From an uncultured Anaerolineae bacterium (lineage in GTDB: Bacteria; Chloroflexota; Anaerolineae; CG2-30-64-16), in contig CAKZKT010000082.1 in assembly GCA_937124585.1 (NCBI GenBank), positions 1-46,394 on the forward strand: DNA of 46,394 nt, written 5' to 3'. A model generated the notes under the pieces. It worked only from the letters and a program-made list of their open reading frames with translations. It ran no database searches and had not been told where the DNA came from. The position numbers were made by a program, and so were the translations under genes. This document shows, one piece after another, positions 1-8,943 of this stretch; the first letter of the stretch is position 1; each line of letters opens with the position of its first letter.

Positions 1-2
1 AC

Positions 3-56
3 CAGTTCCGGTCGGGCATTACTGCTGAGCAGCTCTATGCCCGCCTACCAGCATAG
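3..56 (+). CDS. Possible C-terminal end of an upstream gene (partial)
   Basis: One forward frame is open from the left edge to a TAG at 54-56 and would encode 17 residues ending in EQLYARLPA. The composition looks protein-like and the stop would leave a short gap before the convergent radical SAM gene. The stretch is too short to identify a family, and an open frame of this length can arise by chance. Confidence 0.25.
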   Translation, partial: QFRSGITAEQLYARLPA

Positions 57-107
57 TCACAAAGTGCAAAGATAGTGGATTCCACGGTATTCGGGAAATG
101 AACGCGA

Positions 108-1949
108 TCAGGCACGATCGTCTCCCCCGTTCTCCTCTGCCAACCAGCCAGGCAGCGGCCGGTCCTGTTCGCGCAGATGGCCTGCGTATTGCAACCGATA
201 TGCGTCCTGGGCATAGTACTGCCCATAACGCTTGCGCGGCAACACATCCAGCAGCCGCTCGGTGATGGTGCGGGCCATCTGCTCGTCGAGGCCCGATTCC
301 AGCTCATAGTCGAAATAGATGGCCAGATCCTGCTCGGGTCGCTCGATGATGCGACGCACACCGAAGTCTCGTGGTCGCAGATGTACCGGCGAATAGCGTT
401 CGAGCACGAACTCGCCCGGCGACGCGGAGTGGATGACATCGCCGTGCGCATAGACGAAATTGACCGTCTCCTGGGCGTCTGCCATCGTCTCGGTGGGAAA
501 GCCGAAGAAGAAAAAGGTGTGATTCCAGATACCGGTCGCTGCGCTCTCTTTCAAGATACGGCTCATCGTCTCGCGGCGCGTGCCTTTCTCCATCAGCGCG
601 ATCATCCGCTCCGAGGCGGTCTCCAGGCCGAAGAGGATCATCCGACAGCCGGCCGCAGCCATGCTCTGCAACAGGTCGGCCGTGATGGCCCGCTCGAAAC
701 GCATGCAGCCGCACCAATGCAGCGGCGCTGCGCCATTGCGGACATGCTCCTGCAGCTGCGCGGACATGATCCTCATGCTGTGCGGGGTCATGGCCTCGTC
801 GGCGAAAAAGATGTGGCGGACGCCATATTTGTGCTGCAGTGCCAGCATCTGCTCGACCACCTGCTCCGGCCGCAATGGCCGAAAGTGACCGCCGCGGCCG
901 TAGCCGACGTTGCAGAAAGCACAATCGCCGTGATAACAGCCGTGCGCCGTGAGCAGCGGCAGCACAGGATAGGGCGAAAGATAGCGACCGACAGGCAGAC
1001 CATCGAAATCAGGCAGAAGCCACGCCGGCCCCGTTCGGCTGACGAGAGGGATGGCCGCTCTGTTTGTACCCGGCCCGGGGCCGGAAGGCGACGCATTCAC
1101 CCGCACGGCCGTCCCATCACGCCAGATGAGGTTCGGCACGGCGGCCAGATCACCGCCGGTCGCCAGTGTCTCGGCCAGGCGCAGGAGCGGCTCCTCGCCT
1201 TCGAACGGGATCGCGCTGTCAATCAGCCGGAACAACGCGGGCACTCTCGGCAGCTGTTCGCGCAGCATGGTGATGTGCGGTCCGCCGACCGTCACGTGAC
1301 AGTCCAGGCCGCTCTGCTTGATCAGATGCGCCAGCGTCATGCCGGCCAGCATCTGCCCCTCGGTGGGGATGGAGATGCCGACGATTGCAGGCTGCTCGCG
1401 CACCAGATCGGGAAGAATGCCGCGGCGGAAAAGGCCCAGGAACATGTTGTGCTGCTCGTCGCGGACGGCCTGCAGCAGGACCCGCGAGCTGTCCACCGGC
1501 GCAGGCGACGTGTAGCCGAGCAGATCGAGCGCGGCCGGGAAAAACGGCAGCGAGGCAACTTCCAGGCTGCGGCTGATGGTCAGAAAGGCCTGCAGGCCGG
1601 TTGGACCATCCAGAAAGGCCGGGCTGCGGATGACGCTGACGGCCTGCTCGACCTGGGCCGCGAGCCGTGGCCCCTCGGTCAGCGCCCACTGTATGCGCTC
1701 GCGCGGCAGTTCCGGGCCGGCAGCCCCGGGCCGGCGGCCGGCTGTGCGTTCGCGCGTCGCATCGCGCAGCCGGCCGAGGCTTTCCTCCAGATAGCTCCGC
1801 GTCAGCGCCCGCTCGAAGACTTCCAGGTTCAGATCGCGCTGGATGACCTCGACCCCGTGCGCCCGCAGATAGGACGAAAGCGCCGGCAGTGCCAGATGCG
1901 GCATTGCCGGCGTCCAATACGGCGGAAAAACCAGGACAACCTTCGCCAT
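108..1949 (-). CDS. B12-binding radical SAM protein
   Basis: Predicted cobalamin-binding radical SAM enzyme of about 613 residues. The N-terminal third begins with the hydrophobic strand and FPPYW motif typical of B12-binding radical SAM proteins, and VTVGGPH (about 220-225) belongs to the same Rossmann-like domain. The iron-sulfur ligands are Cys338, Cys343 and Cys346, in the spaced form CX4CX2C (GCYHGDCAFC) known from several members rather than the classical CX3CX2C. The radical SAM barrel follows, with IFFADEA and GLETASERM motifs. I prefer the ATG at 1949 because MAKVVLVFPP is the usual family beginning; an ATG three codons earlier is possible. It is the last gene downstream of the Opp-type transporter on the same strand, about 90 bases after oppD. 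Members methylate or rearrange varied substrates, so the reaction here cannot be named. Confidence 0.85.
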   Translation of the reverse strand: MAKVVLVFPPYWTPAMPHLALPALSSYLRAHGVEVIQRDLNLEVFERALTRSYLEESLGRLRDATRERTAGRRPGAAGPELPRERIQWALTEGPRLAAQVEQAVSVIRSPAFLDGPTGLQAFLTISRSLEVASLPFFPAALDLLGYTSPAPVDSSRVLLQAVRDEQHNMFLGLFRRGILPDLVREQPAIVGISIPTEGQMLAGMTLAHLIKQSGLDCHVTVGGPHITMLREQLPRVPALFRLIDSAIPFEGEEPLLRLAETLATGGDLAAVPNLIWRDGTAVRVNASPSGPGPGTNRAAIPLVSRTGPAWLLPDFDGLPVGRYLSPYPVLPLLTAHGCYHGDCAFCNVGYGRGGHFRPLRPEQVVEQMLALQHKYGVRHIFFADEAMTPHSMRIMSAQLQEHVRNGAAPLHWCGCMRFERAITADLLQSMAAAGCRMILFGLETASERMIALMEKGTRRETMSRILKESAATGIWNHTFFFFGFPTETMADAQETVNFVYAHGDVIHSASPGEFVLERYSPVHLRPRDFGVRRIIERPEQDLAIYFDYELESGLDEQMARTITERLLDVLPRKRYGQYYAQDAYRLQYAGHLREQDRPLPGWLAEENGGDDRA

Positions 1950-1956
1950 ACCCCTC

Positions 1957-2010
1957 ATCCCCCCACCAACTCACACCCACTCACATTCACCCACACCGCT
2001 ACGTCTCACC
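1957..2010 (-). repeat. Low-complexity GTGAG/GGTG word tract
   Basis: The gap between oppD and the radical SAM gene is made almost wholly of short degenerate words. Read on the minus strand these are GTGAG, GGTGTG, GGGTG and GTTGGTG, ending in a run of six G. It may serve as the ribosome binding region of the radical SAM gene. In style it resembles the word repeats near 23979, 27883 and 35214. Confidence 0.5.
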
Positions 2011-2041
2011 TACCCAACCATTTGCCTGTTTCCTGCTTCAT

Positions 2042-3067
2042 CTATCCGTACAACACACATCGCACTTTGTGGCCGGGCTCCACTTCGAGCCAGGGCGGCT
2101 CGGTCTGATCGCATACGCCTCGGATGCGCTGCGTGCAGCGCGGATGGAAGGCGCAGCCTCGCGGCCGTGTGTAGGGATCGGGTACCGTGCCGCGAATGGA
2201 CTCCAGTTGACGCCGTTCTTTGGTTTTCTGGCCCAGCCGCGGAATCGAGCGAAGCAGCGCCTGCGTGTACGGATGCTTGGGATTGTGAAAGATATCGTCC
2301 ACCGGCGCCTCTTCGACGATGCGGCCCATGTACATCACGACGACGTCCTCACACATTTGCGCCACCACGCCCAGGTTGTGCGTGATAAACATGATCGCCA
2401 TGCCGAGATCGTGCTGGAGGCTGCGCATCAGCCGCAGGATCTGCGCCTCGGTGGTCACGTCGAGCGCGGTGGTCGGCTCGTCGGCGATGAGCAGGCTGGG
2501 ATGGCACGAGAGGCCCATGGCGATGACCGCGCGCTGGCGCAGGCCACCCGAAAGCTGGTGGGGATAGGAATCAATGCGCTGCTTGGGCTGCGGGAAGCCG
2601 GCCCGATCCAACATCTCGATCGCTTTGACGCGCGCCTCTTCCTTGCCCACTTTCTGGTGCAGCATGATCGCCTCGCAGATCTGGTTGCCGATCGTGTGCA
2701 CGGGGCTGAGGGAGGCCATCGGCTCCTGCGGCACCAGCGCGATCTCGGCCCCGCGGATGTTGCGCATCTCCGGGCCGGTCGGGTCGAGTTTGGTCAGATC
2801 GATCTCTTCGATCTGGCCGGCGCCGTTGTCGTGGAGCCTCCGATAGAAGGTGATCGTGCCGTCCACGATCCGCCCTGGCCGGGGCACAATGCGCAGGATC
2901 GAGCGCGCCGTGACGCTCTTGCCGCAACCGCTTTCGCCCACCACGCCGATGGTCTGTCCGCGCCAGATGTCGAAGTCCACACCGTCAAGCGCCCGCACCG
3001 TGCCTTCGTCCAGGAAGAAATAGGTTTTCAGGTTCTTGATTGCGATGAGCAGCTGATCTTGTTTCAT
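2042..3067 (-). CDS. oppD: Oligopeptide/dipeptide-type ABC transporter ATP-binding protein (OppD/DppD)
   Basis: One of two ATPase subunits of an Opp/Dpp-type importer, 341 residues, acting on the cytoplasmic face. Walker A is GESGCGKS at 44-51, the ABC signature LSGGL is at 172-176 and Walker B LLIADE is at 192-197. The C-terminal extension with FHPRC and further cysteines is the oligopeptide/dipeptide transporter tail; in some DppD proteins it holds a 4Fe-4S cluster. The ATG is preceded by AGGAG at nine bases. It lies 12 bases downstream of oppC in the same operon. In Chloroflexota and Thermotogota such importers often carry oligosaccharides rather than peptides, so the substrate is open. 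Confidence 0.93.
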   Translation of the reverse strand: MKQDQLLIAIKNLKTYFFLDEGTVRALDGVDFDIWRGQTIGVVGESGCGKSVTARSILRIVPRPGRIVDGTITFYRRLHDNGAGQIEEIDLTKLDPTGPEMRNIRGAEIALVPQEPMASLSPVHTIGNQICEAIMLHQKVGKEEARVKAIEMLDRAGFPQPKQRIDSYPHQLSGGLRQRAVIAMGLSCHPSLLIADEPTTALDVTTEAQILRLMRSLQHDLGMAIMFITHNLGVVAQMCEDVVVMYMGRIVEEAPVDDIFHNPKHPYTQALLRSIPRLGQKTKERRQLESIRGTVPDPYTRPRGCAFHPRCTQRIRGVCDQTEPPWLEVEPGHKVRCVLYG

Positions 3068-3079
3068 GGAAGAGGGCTC

Positions 3080-4261
3080 CTAGCGGGCGTAGGGATCGGC
3101 GGCATCGCGCAGGCCATCGCCGACGAAGTTGAAGGCCAACACCGAGATGACCACGGCGAAGCCCGGCGTGAGCACCCAAGGCGACAGCACCAGCGACCGC
3201 AGGTTCATCGCCTCTTGGAGCAGAACGCCCCAACTGATGGCCGGCGGCCGCAGCCCCAGGCCCAGGAAGCTCAAGCCGGTCTCGGCCAGGATCATGCCGG
3301 GGATGGCGAGCGTCAGCGCGGCAATGATGTAGGAAAGGAACGAAGGCACCATATGCCGAAGGATGATGCGCATCTCGGTCGCACCGTTCAGACGGGCGGC
3401 CAGCACAAAATCTTCCTCGCGCATGGCCAGAAAACGGCCGCGCACCACGCGCGCCATGAAGGTCCAGCCGACCAGCGAAAGGATGACCGTGATGCCGAAG
3501 TAGACGCGAGTGATTGGCCAGTCAACGGGCAACGCCGCGCTGAGCGTCATCCAGAGCGGGATGGTCGGGATGGTGCGGATGAATTCGATGGTGCGCTGCA
3601 CGAGCGTGTCCACCCAGCCGCCAAAGTAGCCGGAAATGCCGCCCAGGATCACGCCGAGCACCAGGCTGATGAACACGCCGACCAGGCCCAGAGAAAGGGA
3701 CAGACGTGCGCCATAAGCGATGCGCGAGAACATATCGCGGCCCAGCCGATCGGCGCCGAAGAGGAAGACGCCCTGCTTCTCGCCAGCCTCCGGGACGCCG
3801 AACAGGTGGATGTTCGTGGGGATCAGACCGAGCAGTTTGTACTCAAAGCCCGGGACGAAGAAACGGATCGTGTAGCGCGTCGTCGTGTCTTCGACATAGC
3901 CGATCTGGAGGGTCTGCGGATCAATCCCGCGCTGCGTCTGATAGATGAAAGGCGCGCGGAAATTGCCCTCGGCATCGCGAATGTGGATTTTCGTCGGCGG
4001 CGCGTACTTATATTGAATGAAGCTGGCATCCGGGTCATAGGGCGCCACGAACTCGCAGAAAATCGCCGTGAAATAGAACAGGATCAGGATAACGGCGCTC
4101 ACCATCGCCATCTTGTGTTTGCGGAAACGCCACCACATCAGCTTCCAGGGCGGCGCCACATACACGTTTTCTCCGCCGCTGAGGATTTCATCGTCTAGGG
4201 CCTGGCTCTCGACCTGATCGGGGGTCGGCGTCTGGTCTGGGATCGGCCTTGCGTCGGTCAT
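3080..4261 (-). CDS. oppC: Opp/Dpp-type ABC transporter permease (OppC)
   Basis: Second membrane subunit of the importer, 393 residues. A first transmembrane segment follows the short cytoplasmic N-terminus (after MWWRFRKHKM), and a long extracytoplasmic loop of about 130 residues separates it from the transport domain. The EAA-type cytoplasmic loop lies near GATEMRIILRHMVPSF. The frame is open further upstream, but the start is the ATG at 4261: it sits two bases after the oppB stop, and the upstream part of the frame would overlap oppB and has no membrane-protein character. The very short gap suggests translational coupling with oppB. Confidence 0.93.
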   Translation of the reverse strand: MTDARPIPDQTPTPDQVESQALDDEILSGGENVYVAPPWKLMWWRFRKHKMAMVSAVILILFYFTAIFCEFVAPYDPDASFIQYKYAPPTKIHIRDAEGNFRAPFIYQTQRGIDPQTLQIGYVEDTTTRYTIRFFVPGFEYKLLGLIPTNIHLFGVPEAGEKQGVFLFGADRLGRDMFSRIAYGARLSLSLGLVGVFISLVLGVILGGISGYFGGWVDTLVQRTIEFIRTIPTIPLWMTLSAALPVDWPITRVYFGITVILSLVGWTFMARVVRGRFLAMREEDFVLAARLNGATEMRIILRHMVPSFLSYIIAALTLAIPGMILAETGLSFLGLGLRPPAISWGVLLQEAMNLRSLVLSPWVLTPGFAVVISVLAFNFVGDGLRDAADPYAR

Positions 4262-4263
4262 CT

Positions 4264-5253
4264 TTATTTCTCCAGTCGAATGCGGGGATCCACCCATGCC
4301 AGCAGGATGTCCGAGATCAGCGTGCCGATGACGGTGAGCACGCTTAAGATCAGCAGGAAACTGCCGGCCAGGTACATGTCCTGCGAAGTCAACGCGCGTA
4401 GCTGCATCGGCCCGGTCGTCTGCAGGCTGAGCACCACAGAAATGAGGGTAGCGCCGGAGATCAGGCTGGCCAGCGACCAACCGACGGTGCTGAAGAAGGG
4501 GTTCAGGGCGATGCGCACGGGGTACTTCCAGATCAGCTTCCACTCGCTGAGGCCTTTGGCGCGCGCCAGTTCGACGTATGGCTTGTTCAGCTCATCGAGG
4601 AGGTTGGCCCGCGTGGTGCGGATGCCGCCGGCAGTGCCTTCCACCGCCAGGATGAGCACCGGAATCCACAGGTGTTTGAGCATGTCTATAACGCGCTCCA
4701 CGCTCCACGGCGCGTTGATATATTCCTGCGAGAAGAGCCCGCCCACGTTCAGGTTGAGCCGGGTCTGCGCGAAATACATGATGATCAGTGCCAGCAGAAA
4801 GCCGGGCACGCCGACGCCGATGAAGCTGATGATGGACATTACGTAGTCGAGAATCGAGTATTGATGCGTGGCAGAATAGACACCGATTGGGATGGCAATG
4901 AACCAACTGACCAGGAGCGAGACGAGCGAAAGCACGACGGTAAGCAAAATCCGCTCGCCGATCAGATCTTTGACCGGTTTCTGCCATTCCATGGACTGGC
5001 CCCAGTCGCCGCGCAGGATGATCCCGCTGATCCATTTGATGTATTGCACGTAGACCGGCTGGCCCAGACCATAACGCTCGCGCAGGTTGTCAATGGCTTC
5101 CTGCTCGATGTTCTCTCCCATCGTGCGCAACCCTGCGACGTAAGACGTCATAAAGTCGCCGGGAGGAAGCTGGATGGCAACAAAGGAGATGATCGAGATC
5201 AAAAATATAGTCGGGATCATCAGCAAAACACGACGCGCGATATACACTAACAT
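4264..5253 (-). CDS. oppB: Opp/Dpp-type ABC transporter permease (OppB)
   Basis: First membrane subunit of the importer, 329 residues. The N-terminus MLVYIARRVLLMIPTI is the classical OppB/DppB start: a short basic stretch, then transmembrane segment 1. The EAA loop is near LARAKGLSEWKLIWKYPVR. The chosen ATG at 5253 has GGAGG six bases upstream; a TTG two codons earlier is in frame but less well placed. The gene follows the binding-protein gene after a 223-base spacer carrying three hairpins, which may set the permeases well below the binding protein in abundance. Confidence 0.93.
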   Translation of the reverse strand: MLVYIARRVLLMIPTIFLISIISFVAIQLPPGDFMTSYVAGLRTMGENIEQEAIDNLRERYGLGQPVYVQYIKWISGIILRGDWGQSMEWQKPVKDLIGERILLTVVLSLVSLLVSWFIAIPIGVYSATHQYSILDYVMSIISFIGVGVPGFLLALIIMYFAQTRLNLNVGGLFSQEYINAPWSVERVIDMLKHLWIPVLILAVEGTAGGIRTTRANLLDELNKPYVELARAKGLSEWKLIWKYPVRIALNPFFSTVGWSLASLISGATLISVVLSLQTTGPMQLRALTSQDMYLAGSFLLILSVLTVIGTLISDILLAWVDPRIRLEK

Positions 5254-5297
5254 GTGCAACCTCCAACAAAGCGGCTCTGAGAATCGCCGGTCACCTA

Positions 5298-5339
5298 TCG
5301 GGCGAGGTCATGAACGCTAACATGCATACTCTCGCCCGA
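5298..5339 (-). terminator. Intercistronic hairpin, 9-bp stem
   Basis: Arms at 5298-5306 (TCGGGCGAG) and 5331-5339 (CTCGCCCGA) are perfect inverted repeats around a 24-base loop. The hairpin lies just upstream of oppB on the coding strand. No U-run follows, so it is more likely an mRNA-processing or attenuation structure than a full terminator. Confidence 0.45.
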
Positions 5340-5368
5340 CAGCGCCGATGCTCGGAAAATACGCCGGT

Positions 5369-5390
5369 CATGCGAGATTGATCTCACATG
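5369..5390 (-). repeat. Tight imperfect palindrome
   Basis: CATGCGAGAT (5369-5378) faces ATCTCACATG (5381-5390) across two bases. The single mismatch becomes a G-U pair in the minus-strand RNA. It could be a short hairpin or a protein-binding palindrome; nothing decides between these. Confidence 0.4.
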
Positions 5391-5429
5391 ACAGGCGCAT
5401 TTTCATTTGCCGTGGCGACACGCGCGGCA

Positions 5430-5456
5430 GTAGGAGCGAGGTGGCCTCGCCCCTAC
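5430..5456 (-). terminator. Hairpin 12-bp stem, 3-base loop, after binding-protein gene
   Basis: Arms at 5430-5441 and 5445-5456 (core GTAGG-GCGAGG facing CCTCGC-CCTAC) pair over all 12 positions in the minus-strand RNA, counting one G-U pair. The hairpin sits 20 bases after the stop of the solute-binding protein gene. No U-run follows, so protection of the 3' end of the binding-protein message is as likely as partial termination. Confidence 0.55.
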
Positions 5457-5476
5457 CCGCACTCACGTTTTCCGAC

Positions 5477-7558
5477 CTAAGTGGTATGCTTAGCAGGATC
5501 GTCCCAGAAATAGGTCTCGGTGTGGAGCAAGTGCTCGTCGGCGGTCGTGTCGTCAATCGGCATGCCCGGCAGGTAGTTCTTGAAGCCGTTCTTGACGATG
5601 ACCAGCGCCGGCTGCTCGCCCAAGATGCCGATGTACGGCAGCTCTTCGGCCCAAATGTCCAGGATCTTCTTGAACGCCTCGTTCTGCTTCTGAGGATCCG
5701 GTTCGACCGCCACTTCCTCGTCCCAGATCTTCCAGATTGTGCGGATCCAGTGCCCCTGCGGCGGCTCCTCGGCGTTCGGGTTATTGGGATCCATGTAGTA
5801 CAGACCCCAGGCAGGCGCCCACGGCCGGTCAATCATGGTGGCGCGGAAGATCGGCGCTTCGGACGCCAGCGGCACCACCGTGCGGTCGCCGCCCCACCAG
5901 GCCGCCTCGATTTCGTTGCTCTCGTAGTGTTGGGTGTACAGCGCCCGCTCGACATACTTGTAGGTGGCCTTGATGCCGATCTTCGCCAGGTCCTTGCTCA
6001 CCAGGAGGGCGGCGTCCTCGGTGGGAGTGCCGGTCTGATCGGTACCCTCGATGACGAAGGAGATCGGCGTTGTGCCATCCTTGTGCAACCGGATGCCATC
6101 GGAGCCCTTCTTGCTGTAGCCCGCTTCGTCCAACAGCTTGTTGGCCAGATCCGGATTGTACTCCAGATACGCGTTGGATAGCTTCTCATAGTAGTTGGGT
6201 GACATCGGCAACGGGCTGTACTGCCGCGGCTTCAGCAGGCCGTTGAAGACCAACTCGTTGATCTGGTTGCGATTGATGGCGTGCGAAATGGCGATGCGCA
6301 CCTTGCGCTCGTTGAAGAACTCACGCAGCAGCTTGTTCTTGGTGGTCAGGTTGAGCTGGATGGCCACGTGCCCGGCGCTGATCCCCAGGAGCACCTTGTA
6401 GTCGCCCTTCTGCTCTGCCTGCTTGTAGAGCGTATAGTTGGCGACGCTCATGTGGCGGTTCTGGAAGTCAATTTCGCCGTTGGTCACCCACAGGTTGAGC
6501 ACCTCGGCGTTCTCGAACAGGCGGTGCGTGATTTTGTCAATGTACGGGAGCTGGTTGCCTTCCTTGTCCACCGCCCAGAAGTACGGATTGCGCTCCATGA
6601 TGAACAGCTCTTTGGAGAGCGCGCCCTTGGCCAGCCAGCCGCCGAGGAAAGGTCGCTCGGGGTTGGCATACCAGTACTGGGCGAAGTCCAAATAGTAGCG
6701 ATCCCAGCTGTCGAAGCCGCGTTTCTTGACATCTTCCGCCAGCTTAGCCTTGTCCGAGGTGGTGTCCTCGTGCAGCTCCTTCATGTAATGCGACGGCGTG
6801 TTCGGCCCCGCCACAGAGCGGGCGATGCCGTACAGGAACAACGGCTTGGGATCATCGTAGGTGAACTTGAGGGTATACTTGTCCGGCACTTCCAGTTTGA
6901 CGATTTTCTTGGTCTTGGCGCTGCGCCACTGGCTGGGGATCGCCGGGTTCAGCTTCTTGTTCTGCAGCTCGTACTGATACCACCACATCGTGTCGTCGCT
7001 GGTGTATTCCTTGCCGTCTGACCACTTCATGCCCTCGCGCAGCTTCAGGGTCCATGTCTTAGCGTCCGGAGTGACCTGCCACGACTCGATGATACGCGGC
7101 TGCAAATTCAGGCTTTTGTCATACCACACCCAGAAGCGATCCACGAACTTCGTCGGCCCCCAGCGATCGGAGACGCCACTGAAGGCGCGGCGCAGGGTGC
7201 CACCGTACTTGCCCACGCTCTCCTGCACCGGGAAGACGCACGGCTTCTTGGGCAGGCGCGCATCCACCGGCGGCAGCTTGCCGGCTTTCACCAGCTCGGC
7301 CAGCATGGGGGCCTCTTTGTACTGGCTGACGGGCGCAGCGGGCGCCTTGGTCGGCTCAGGCGCCTTCGTTGCTGCCGGTGCAGCCGGGGCCTTGGTCGGT
7401 TCCGGAGCCTTGGTGGGCTCAACCTTGGCCGCCGGAACCGCAGTTGGCTCGGGCGCCTTGGTCGGCGTGGGCTGCGCGCCGCAGGCCGCGGCTGCCGTCC
7501 CCACCGCTGTCAGCGCCGACAGTCGCAAGAACTCTCGACGATTGATCAACTTCTTCAT
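5477..7558 (-). CDS. Family 5 extracellular solute-binding lipoprotein
   Basis: Substrate-binding protein of the Opp-type importer, 693 residues, anchored outside the membrane. The N-terminus has a twin-arginine-like signal (NRREFLRL, Arg7-Arg8) and a lipobox ending at Cys26 (AAAAC). A flexible linker of repeated AlaProGluProThrLys units (about 28-75) follows. The mature domain has family 5 features: IIESWQVTPDAKTWTLKLR, the WSDGK motif and ISHAINRNQI. It is longer than the usual 500-600 residues because of the linker. An AAGGAGG box lies 8 bases before the ATG. The ligand may be a peptide or an oligosaccharide; the nearby sugar-type sensor favours the latter, weakly. Confidence 0.93.
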   Translation of the reverse strand: MKKLINRREFLRLSALTAVGTAAAACGAQPTPTKAPEPTAVPAAKVEPTKAPEPTKAPAAPAATKAPEPTKAPAAPVSQYKEAPMLAELVKAGKLPPVDARLPKKPCVFPVQESVGKYGGTLRRAFSGVSDRWGPTKFVDRFWVWYDKSLNLQPRIIESWQVTPDAKTWTLKLREGMKWSDGKEYTSDDTMWWYQYELQNKKLNPAIPSQWRSAKTKKIVKLEVPDKYTLKFTYDDPKPLFLYGIARSVAGPNTPSHYMKELHEDTTSDKAKLAEDVKKRGFDSWDRYYLDFAQYWYANPERPFLGGWLAKGALSKELFIMERNPYFWAVDKEGNQLPYIDKITHRLFENAEVLNLWVTNGEIDFQNRHMSVANYTLYKQAEQKGDYKVLLGISAGHVAIQLNLTTKNKLLREFFNERKVRIAISHAINRNQINELVFNGLLKPRQYSPLPMSPNYYEKLSNAYLEYNPDLANKLLDEAGYSKKGSDGIRLHKDGTTPISFVIEGTDQTGTPTEDAALLVSKDLAKIGIKATYKYVERALYTQHYESNEIEAAWWGGDRTVVPLASEAPIFRATMIDRPWAPAWGLYYMDPNNPNAEEPPQGHWIRTIWKIWDEEVAVEPDPQKQNEAFKKILDIWAEELPYIGILGEQPALVIVKNGFKNYLPGMPIDDTTADEHLLHTETYFWDDPAKHTT

Positions 7559-7888
7559 GACCCTTGCCTCCTTGTAGAGTGTGAGAAGATCGTCTCTGAC
7601 TCATGCCTATCACGGTCGCTTGCGCGACGCGACCGGTCCACCGATGAGGATTTGCTTTCCTGGCCTGACAGCCAGACAGGCCGATCAAGATCTACCCGCA
7701 ATTGCGCATCCCTGGATGTCGTTTGGCTCCTTTCCTCCTGTCCTGAAGATTGCCGTACTCGCGTGCCAGGCATCCCCGGCCCAGCCGGCGGAGCCGGGGC
7801 GGGCTTGCAGAGTTGCTGGCACGTGGCGACCCGCCGGGGCTATGGCGCCGGATGCGGCATGGATCTCTGTCTCGCGGCGACAGCCGCA
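7559..7888 (-). other. 330-base spacer between oppF and the binding-protein gene
   Basis: No gene is supported here. The spacer holds the structured repeat at 7762-7824 and two small inverted repeats: GGTCGC 7614-7619 with GCGACC 7629-7634, and GGCCTG 7662-7667 with CAGGCC 7677-7682. The 5' end of the binding-protein message must lie in it, but I see no convincing -35/-10 pair. Confidence 0.6.
7762..7824. repeat. REP-like structured repeat, copy A
   Basis: The first 52 bases (7762-7813) match 37424-37475 at 49 positions. The core CCCCGGC...GCCGGGG is an inverted repeat, and the ends GTGCCAG and CTGGCAC are inverted too, so the element can fold as a closed stem with an inner hairpin. It is intergenic in both places. 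Confidence 0.75.
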
Positions 7889-8926
7889 TCACACCATACC
7901 CATGACGCCGATCAGTTTGAGCTCCTCGGCGCGATGACAACTGACGAAATGGTCGGGCAAGATCTCCCGCAGCACGGGCTCCTCGCTCCGACAGCGATCA
8001 ATACAATAACGACAGCGCGGATGAAAATAGCATCCGCTCGGCGGATGCGCCGGATCGGCCACCTCGCCGGTGAGTGGCACCGCCTCGGTCCGAATGCGCG
8101 GATCGGGCTTCGGCACCGATGAGAGCAACGCCTCGGTATATGGATGACGAGGGTTCGTGAAGAGCTCGGTGGTCTCGGCGCTTTCCACCAGTTTGCCCAC
8201 GTACATCACCGCCACCCGATCGCTGATGTGCTCGACCACGCTCAAGTCGTGCGAGATGAACAGGTACGTGAGGCCGAAGTCCTTTTGCAGGTTCTGCAGC
8301 AAGTTCAAAATCTGCGCCTGGACCGAGACATCCAGTGCCGATACCGGCTCATCGCAGACCACCAGCTGCGGATGGAGCGCCAACGCGCGCGCCACGCCGA
8401 TACGCTGACGCTGGCCGCCGCTGAACGCATGAGGATAGCGGCTCATATACTCTGACCGCAACCCCACCACCTTCAGCAGCTCAGCAACCCGATCCTTCAA
8501 TTCCTCGCCTTTGGCAATGCCGTGATTGCGCAGCGGCTCGCCGACGATTTCGAGCAGGGTCATGCGAGGATTGAGCGACGAATAGGGATCCTGAAAGATC
8601 AACTGCATGTTTTTGCGCAGCTGACGCAGCTCTGCCTCCGTCTTGGTCGCCACATCCACACGACCCAGCTGGCGATCGTTGAACCAAATTTGGCCGGCCG
8701 TGGGCTCATAGGCGCGCAAAATCAGCCGGCCGATGGTCGTCTTGCCGCACCCGCTCTCGCCGACCAATCCCAGGGTCTCCCCCTCCCGGATAAAAAAGTC
8801 AACACCGTCCACGGCTTTTACGGCGCCGACCTGGCGTGCAAACAGGAAACCACGACGAATGGGAAAGTGCTTTTTGAGGCCTACCACTTCCAGGAGTTTG
8901 GGGCGAGCGGAGGTCTGTTCTGGCAT
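7889..8926 (-). CDS. oppF: Opp/Dpp-type ABC transporter ATP-binding protein (OppF)
   Basis: Second ATPase subunit, about 345 residues. It carries Walker A GESGCGKT, the Q-loop region [13 protein letters not shown], signature SGGQRQR, Walker B LVVCDEP and the C-terminal oligopeptide-transporter tail with CYFHPRC and further cysteines. OppF proteins typically begin a few residues before [11 protein letters not shown], as here. I chose the ATG at 8926 because AGGA stands eight bases before it; an ATG at 8941 and a TTG at 8947 are also in frame. It follows the receiver gene almost directly and is split from the rest of the transporter by the 330-base spacer, an unusual order (F, binding protein, B, C, D). 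Confidence 0.92.
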   Translation of the reverse strand: MPEQTSARPKLLEVVGLKKHFPIRRGFLFARQVGAVKAVDGVDFFIREGETLGLVGESGCGKTTIGRLILRAYEPTAGQIWFNDRQLGRVDVATKTEAELRQLRKNMQLIFQDPYSSLNPRMTLLEIVGEPLRNHGIAKGEELKDRVAELLKVVGLRSEYMSRYPHAFSGGQRQRIGVARALALHPQLVVCDEPVSALDVSVQAQILNLLQNLQKDFGLTYLFISHDLSVVEHISDRVAVMYVGKLVESAETTELFTNPRHPYTEALLSSVPKPDPRIRTEAVPLTGEVADPAHPPSGCYFHPRCRYCIDRCRSEEPVLREILPDHFVSCHRAEELKLIGVMGMV

Positions 8927-8943
8927 AGAAGAGGTCCTCATTG

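Noticed and set aside
177-4198. Two very long forward open frames (643 and 769 codons) opposite the radical SAM and opp genes
   Set aside because: They are antisense mirrors of strongly recognisable genes in GC-rich DNA, are rich in Arg, His, Gln and Asp with no domain pattern, and have no ribosome binding sites.
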